From positions 16,008,150 to 16,072,149 of the forward strand of contig CM037846.1 in the NCBI GenBank assembly GCA_021234535.1: DNA of 64,000 nucleotides, read 5' to 3'. Source of the stretch: Stichopus chloronotus (lineage: Eukaryota > Echinodermata > Holothuroidea > Aspidochirotida > Stichopodidae). The translations under genes were made by a program, and so were the position numbers. The notes beneath the pieces are model-generated. The model saw only the letters and a program-made list of their open reading frames with translations. It was not told where the DNA came from and did no database searches. Positions 61,001 through 64,000 of this stretch are shown piece after piece (the stretch's first letter is position 1; each line of letters begins with the position of its first letter).

Positions 61001-63941
61001 ATTCATGTCTGTTCTCTTATGTGCATCTGCACCAACATCACTTATGTATGTCTACTGTCTTATCTATGTCTCATGTCTTATCTATCTCTGCTCTGCTCTT
61101 TCACTGATGCCTGATGTGAAATGGAGTTTTCTTCATCAGCCAATGTTTGAAGTATATTTAATACTTGAAGTTCAAAGTTTTCTAGTTGTGTTAGAAATGA
61201 CTTGAGAAAGAAACTTTCACTCAAACCAACTGGATTGGCTTGTAAACTGAAACATAGTCAAAATTTTTGCTTTTAACAAGATTGAGGTGTAGGAAATCAA
61301 TATCCCCTCATTCCCTCAGCTCCCCCTCCCTTCCCTAGCTCCCCCTCCCTTCTCCAGCTCCCCCCTCCCTTCCCCATGTTTCCTCATTTGTCAGTAAGGG
61401 TATAACACCACATCACACCAGTTCTACTTACTCGTTACTCACTCGTTACCTCATTCCTGCTTAGTTGTTTCCTATGCATTTTTTTATCTTTTATTTATTT
61501 TTTTGGCAGGGGGAGGGCGTAATATTACACATGTTATTTGCATGACCTTGTTCAAATGCTCTGTACCCCCCAGTCTCTAGCCCTATGATCAAGATCTGGA
61601 ACAGTGCCCTGCAGAATCATCTGTCAAAGTTTAGCAGTGACCTTGTCAGTCTGTAGTGAAGCGTAGGCATTGGTGCAATAGCTGGTAAATACCCCCGCGG
61701 CATGATTGTAGAATTGTAGAATAAATTTGGCACATACTCCATTTGGCTTCATTTGTCATCACACACTGGACAAACATCTCTTTTGTTTGTGTTTTTCTTT
61801 TTTTTTTTCCTAACCTCAGTGACTCTAGCATGTACGTTGTGTTTGCAGACTGTGACAGAATCGTAATGTCAACAAAGCTGCCAGTGGTCCTATGTTTAAC
61901 AGTAAAGGGCAAATATCTCCAAAACAAATTATTAAAAACAGCAGCTGTACCAAATCTCGGTAGTTGCTATAAAAAAAAAAAAAAACTGAAAGGCTTCCAT
62001 TCTTTATAGATTGTATAGAAACTCACCTGCTCTGTACAGATTTCACAAAGTAGTATGCACAGGGATTTACAGTTAAAGGAAAAAGAGACTTCTAAGCATT
62101 AACTGGAGTTAAATTGCTTTCCATGGCTTGACTTTCAGTGACAATTAACCACTGCCAAAGTTCAGTGTAACTATGTAAATGAGTCAATCCTGTTAACAAC
62201 CTGTTTCAAAGATAGATACAGATTTGTAATTTCTTTGCACCTGCCTCCTGATTTTTCCCTAATATGTCATGTCAGAAAATTCGTTTTACAGATTTTAACA
62301 GAAATTTATGCAGCCTTGTGTGAAATATTTATTTCCTGAGTCCTCTGACCAATTCTTCTCCCTACAGTTCAAAAACCAGATCAAAGGCCCATGCATCGAG
62401 TATTATAGATAGTGTGTGTTTCTGTGAGAAGTCATATCATTGCGTGTACAGTGGTCTATCTCTTCGACCCCTCTATGATTTTTTGGCGATCCCTTTAATC
62501 ATGTTGCATGTTGGCTGCACGTAAATGTTAATACATTCCTCTGAATCCTGATATTTTCCTCCAAATTCTGAAGGAGAGGTGTGGCTGGTTTTGATGTAAA
62601 TGATTGAACCAGTTAGTTAACTAGTTAGTAAATAAGATGTGCCTCAAATTCAAAAGGAATTCTTCGCCCTACAGATCGTTGGCACATGAACGAAAACTTT
62701 AATTTGAACTGCACTGACCCGTTGAATGGTGTACATGACTCCATGATAGTTGTATGATATTCATGCAAGCTAATTGTACGTTGAAAGCAACATTTGTTCA
62801 GCTTCACTGACATTTTTTTTTTTCACTTTTTTCTAATCTTGTAATCCACTTTGTCCATTCAGAGTTGCCTGTACACACTCTCTTTTCTTTGCTCACTGTG
62901 GGGTATAGTTGTGAAAGTAGAAATACTGTACTTTTGAAACGATAAAAGAATAAGTAAGCGGAATGTCGAGCAAGAGAAAAGGGTTATATGCATGCAAAGT
63001 TAAGATTTAAGGTGTATGTATGATATGCAAATTTATGAGGGTGTGACATGTTGCTTTTATAACATCTGTTGTAATTTATAACCACCTGTTATTATGATCC
63101 ATGTAAGCATTAAGGTTTACAAGTTTATACCAGTCATGTTGTTGTGGGAGGAGGTAATCAATAAAGAAAATAAAAAAGGAGTGATATCATACCATACAGT
63201 CAAGAACATCTGTTAGAAAATATATATGTTATTTCCAAAGATCTATGCAAAAAAAAAAAAAAAGAAATATTCATTGGCACTAATCTAGCAAATATTAGAC
63301 AGAATTGGTAGTGTACTTACAATGGGTATCACCATTTCGCCACACTAACAACCTCATGTAAACTGTGACTTGCATTGACCACTCCAGCAAATTTTATAGT
63401 TCCACAAAAGCTGAGCCCTGTTCAGTGTGGGTTTGCTAAATTACAGATTCAACAAAGCTGTGTGTACAGAGGAGCTGTAATTTATCAGAATGGAATTTAT
63501 CTCATAATTAATTTTGCATCATGTAAATATAGCTGAAGTAGTAAATAATTGTTCTTATGGATACATTTACATTTTGGCAAAAACAGAAGTAGCAAGAAAT
63601 CCTAACAGAGCAAATATTTTTACATGGGATGATATAGAATCTAGGTTGACTTACTTCACAGCTATTTGCATGGCAATGTCGTCTGCTTGAATTGGTTCAG
63701 AGGAATGATCTCACTGTTGAAAGGGTGCAGTCTGTATAGAGTTTTTTTTGCAATTAGTTGAATCTTCTCAATGTCATCGGTTACTTGGACTGTTTTATAC
63801 CATTTACTGCCCGATGGCATATCATCTTTTTTTTTTTTTCACTCAAGCATAATCCATCCTCAAGACAAGAAAGGAAAACCGATCTATAATCCGTGTGGCA
63901 AGTACATGGTCATATTCAGAATCAACGGCGTCAAGCGAAAG
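48914..63941 (+). CDS. CAPN7: Calpain-7 (PalB-type calpain), N-terminal nine coding exons; gene continues past the window
   Basis: Joining nine GT-AG exons (48914-49066, 49512-49617, 51167-51336, 52165-52229, 52845-53198, 54645-54734, 55480-55606, 60726-60811, 63848-63941) gives 1245 nt, exactly 415 codons, with every junction phase consistent. The product matches animal calpain-7 in order: MIT domain 1 (about residues 22-86), MIT domain 2 (about 102-170), a low-complexity linker (about 170-270), then the start of the cysteine protease core. The catalytic Cys is residue 361 in the QDCSF motif, and NPCGKYMV follows in exon 9. In the known family, the tandem MIT domains bind ESCRT-III proteins such as IST1, and the enzyme is a cytosolic thiol protease linked to endosomal sorting and cytokinesis. 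Human CAPN7 is 813 residues with its catalytic Cys at 290; the roughly 70-residue offset comes mainly from the longer linker. The catalytic His and Asn and the C2-like tail lie outside the window. Confidence 0.95.
49512..49617 (+). CDS. CAPN7: CAPN7 exon 2 (second half of MIT 1)
   Basis: The acceptor is TTCTCTTGCAG and the donor is GTAAGGC. It encodes EAIQAIYNAA through YVQRVRSLQTH, matching the helix and loop after FYYKEAAQAL in human CAPN7. It ends in phase 1; the split codon with exon 3 gives Leu. Confidence 0.93.
49970..50241. mobile_element. Short inverted-repeat element in CAPN7 intron 2
   Basis: The ends CAGGCACAGATCCAGGA and, inverted, CAGGCATGAATCCAGGA match at 14 of 17 positions, enclosing about 270 bp with C-rich and T-rich runs. 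No target duplication was found. Confidence 0.5.
51167..51336 (+). CDS. CAPN7: CAPN7 exon 3 (MIT 2, first two helices)
   Basis: A pyrimidine-rich tract ending CTCAG precedes the exon and GTGAAC follows it. It encodes KQGKPSSG, then LERARFLLNQAFDEDEEGNK and EEAIELYLNAAELCIKG, very close to the second MIT domain of vertebrate calpain-7 (the family has QAFDEDE followed by AIELY). Confidence 0.94.
52165..52229 (+). CDS. CAPN7: CAPN7 exon 4 (MIT 2, last helix)
   Basis: The acceptor is TTTTTATTTCAG and the donor is GTAATC. It encodes GRSSSEPQKSKLNKLAKQAL followed by D and a split Arg codon. It corresponds to the family's NKLKQLARQALDRAEAL segment and completes the third MIT helix. Confidence 0.92.
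52845..53198 (+). CDS. CAPN7: CAPN7 exon 5 (low-complexity linker)
   Basis: The acceptor is TTTTGCCTCAG and the donor is GTACTTTG. It starts AEALKSQDV, the end of MIT 2, and ends KYTADEIQVL, which aligns with RYTAEEIEVLR in human. Between them lie about 100 residues in three blocks: Pro- and acid-rich with a DDDDEADD run, Ser/Thr-rich, and Gly-rich with a run of about five Gly. The human linker is about 50 residues shorter and lacks these blocks, so this is a lineage-specific expansion. Confidence 0.9.
54223..54477 (-). mobile_element. R5 hAT-type MITE in CAPN7 intron 5
   Basis: The left end CAGTGTTTGTG is followed by AACCTGGGAGG, GTCACTTGGTAAAGATTCTA and CCTCAGCTGTGGAAAAGT, the reverse complement of 40963-41221. 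The right end is decayed and its limit approximate. Confidence 0.7.
54645..54734 (+). CDS. CAPN7: CAPN7 exon 6 (start of protease core)
   Basis: The acceptor is TTGCATTTCTAG and the donor is GTAAGC. It encodes NTSSINGREYVPFISRADLK then ERFAFPMPF, close to human SKINGIEYVPFMNVDLRERF. Junction codons at both ends are split and restore Arg and Thr. Confidence 0.93.
55480..55606 (+). CDS. CAPN7: CAPN7 exon 7 (protease core subdomain)
   Basis: The acceptor is TTTTTAATTGCCTTGCAG and the donor is GTGAGG. It encodes DKCGPLVLAPKQKERFGRWA then RPEEFCKDPQIIYAISSFSV and RQ, matching the human segment from DRWGKLPLSPKQK to SSFSIKQ. It ends in phase 0, directly before the catalytic-Cys exon. Confidence 0.94.
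56355..56395. repeat. (GT)n simple repeat
   Basis: GTGTGTGTGTGTGTGTGTGT followed by an interrupted GT tract. Confidence 0.9.
56396..56800. repeat. Degenerate tandem repeat, about 150-bp period, with AGGTCA-like motifs
   Basis: Three diverged units begin near 56396, 56553 and 56698, each with an ACCT(T/A)-type start, a GTGTTTGG/GGTGCTGC/GATGTATGG-type middle, and AGTCAAAGGTCATGTGAAGT-like sequence. The AAGTCAAAGGTCA at about 56658 resembles a nuclear-receptor DR1 site. Confidence 0.55.
58744..58905. repeat. Two-unit tandem duplication, 82-bp period
   Basis: AGGCACCTTCAAATGACCGC at 58747 and AAGCACCTCCATATGTACCA at 58829 begin matching units that both end CACCAAGCCT, then GGTTACTC or AGCTACTC. 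Confidence 0.75.
60726..60811 (+). CDS. CAPN7: CAPN7 exon 8 (catalytic cysteine)
   Basis: The acceptor is TCCTATTGTAG and the donor is GTATGTTT. It encodes TIIQDCSFLSSLAISANYER then RFKKILIS. The Cys in QDCSF corresponds to the active-site Cys in the family's SDCSFVASLAISAAYERRF. The nucleophile is intact, so nothing here suggests an inactive protease. Confidence 0.95.
60820..61115. repeat. Tandem repeat with 136-bp higher-order unit in CAPN7 intron 8
   Basis: Short TCTTATCTATGTC-type units of about 12-15 bp are organised into a longer duplication: GTGCATCTGCACC recurs at 60885 and 61021, 136 bp apart, with matching flanks. It starts just 8 bp after the exon 8 donor. Confidence 0.8.
61310..61380. 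repeat. C-rich tandem repeat, about 22-bp units
   Basis: About three units of AGCTCCCCCTCCCTTCCC type with small variations. Confidence 0.85.
61381..63847. other. Rest of CAPN7 intron 8
   Basis: AT-rich DNA with A-runs (about 61971, 63249) and a T-run just before the exon 9 acceptor. No other feature was recognised. Confidence 0.6.
63848..63941 (+). CDS. CAPN7: CAPN7 exon 9 (last exon in window)
   Basis: A long T-run and CTCAAG acceptor precede it and GTACTGC follows. It encodes IIHPQDKKGKPIYNPCGKYM then VIFRINGVKRK, matching human IIYPQNKDGEPEYNPCGKYM. It ends in phase 0; the next exon, expected to start like VIIDDQLPV, is beyond the right edge. Confidence 0.95.
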
Positions 63942-64000
63942 GTACTGCAGTGCTTCAGTGTCGTTTTGAATGTTGCGTAGATGATGAGGTTCGGGAGAAT

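Overview
The window is from a metazoan nuclear genome. It is AT-rich, its genes are split by GT-AG introns of 0.4 to 5 kb or more, and only about 2 kb of the 64 kb is recognisable coding sequence. The rest is intron, intergenic DNA, small DNA transposons and degenerate tandem repeats. The calpain-7 gene and the repeat style suggest a marine invertebrate, perhaps a deuterostome such as an echinoderm. That placement is inference, since no lineage-specific marker was identified.

Genes. On the + strand, 48914 to 63941 carries the first nine coding exons of calpain-7 (CAPN7). All splice phases agree, giving 415 codons that cover two MIT domains, a long low-complexity linker and the start of the protease core with the catalytic cysteine. 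The gene runs off the right edge, so the catalytic His and Asn are not in view. On the - strand, 30610 to 31184 is the first coding exon of a short-tailed type II membrane protein, most like the N-terminus of a Golgi enzyme; its family was not recognised. A possible untranslated first exon lies near 45.44 to 45.6 kb, so this gene and CAPN7 would be divergent. A stop-interrupted coding relic (18143 to 18388) and a weak - strand exon candidate (9628 to 9802) are the other protein-like segments.

Layout. 0 to 21 kb: dense repeats. These include a family called R3 here, a GA-rich minisatellite, a 1.23-kb element (R1) with TTAA-type ends, a 1338-bp hAT-type element with perfect 8-bp target duplication, three copies of a 368-bp TTAA MITE (R2), and about six related exon-like segments on one strand. 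21 to 30 kb: little that can be assigned. 30.6 to 45.4 kb: the membrane-protein exon and its putative first intron, holding R1 copies inserted in each other, a Tc1/mariner-like MITE inside an R1 copy, and a hAT-type MITE. 45.6 to 48.9 kb: intergenic. 48.9 to 64 kb: CAPN7, with repeats in its introns.

No tRNA, rRNA, CRISPR array or bacterial-type operon was seen. The clearest new information is in the transposons: defined ends, target duplications, nesting order and one pre-insertion site can be read directly. All repeat family names (R1 to R5) are labels made for this window.
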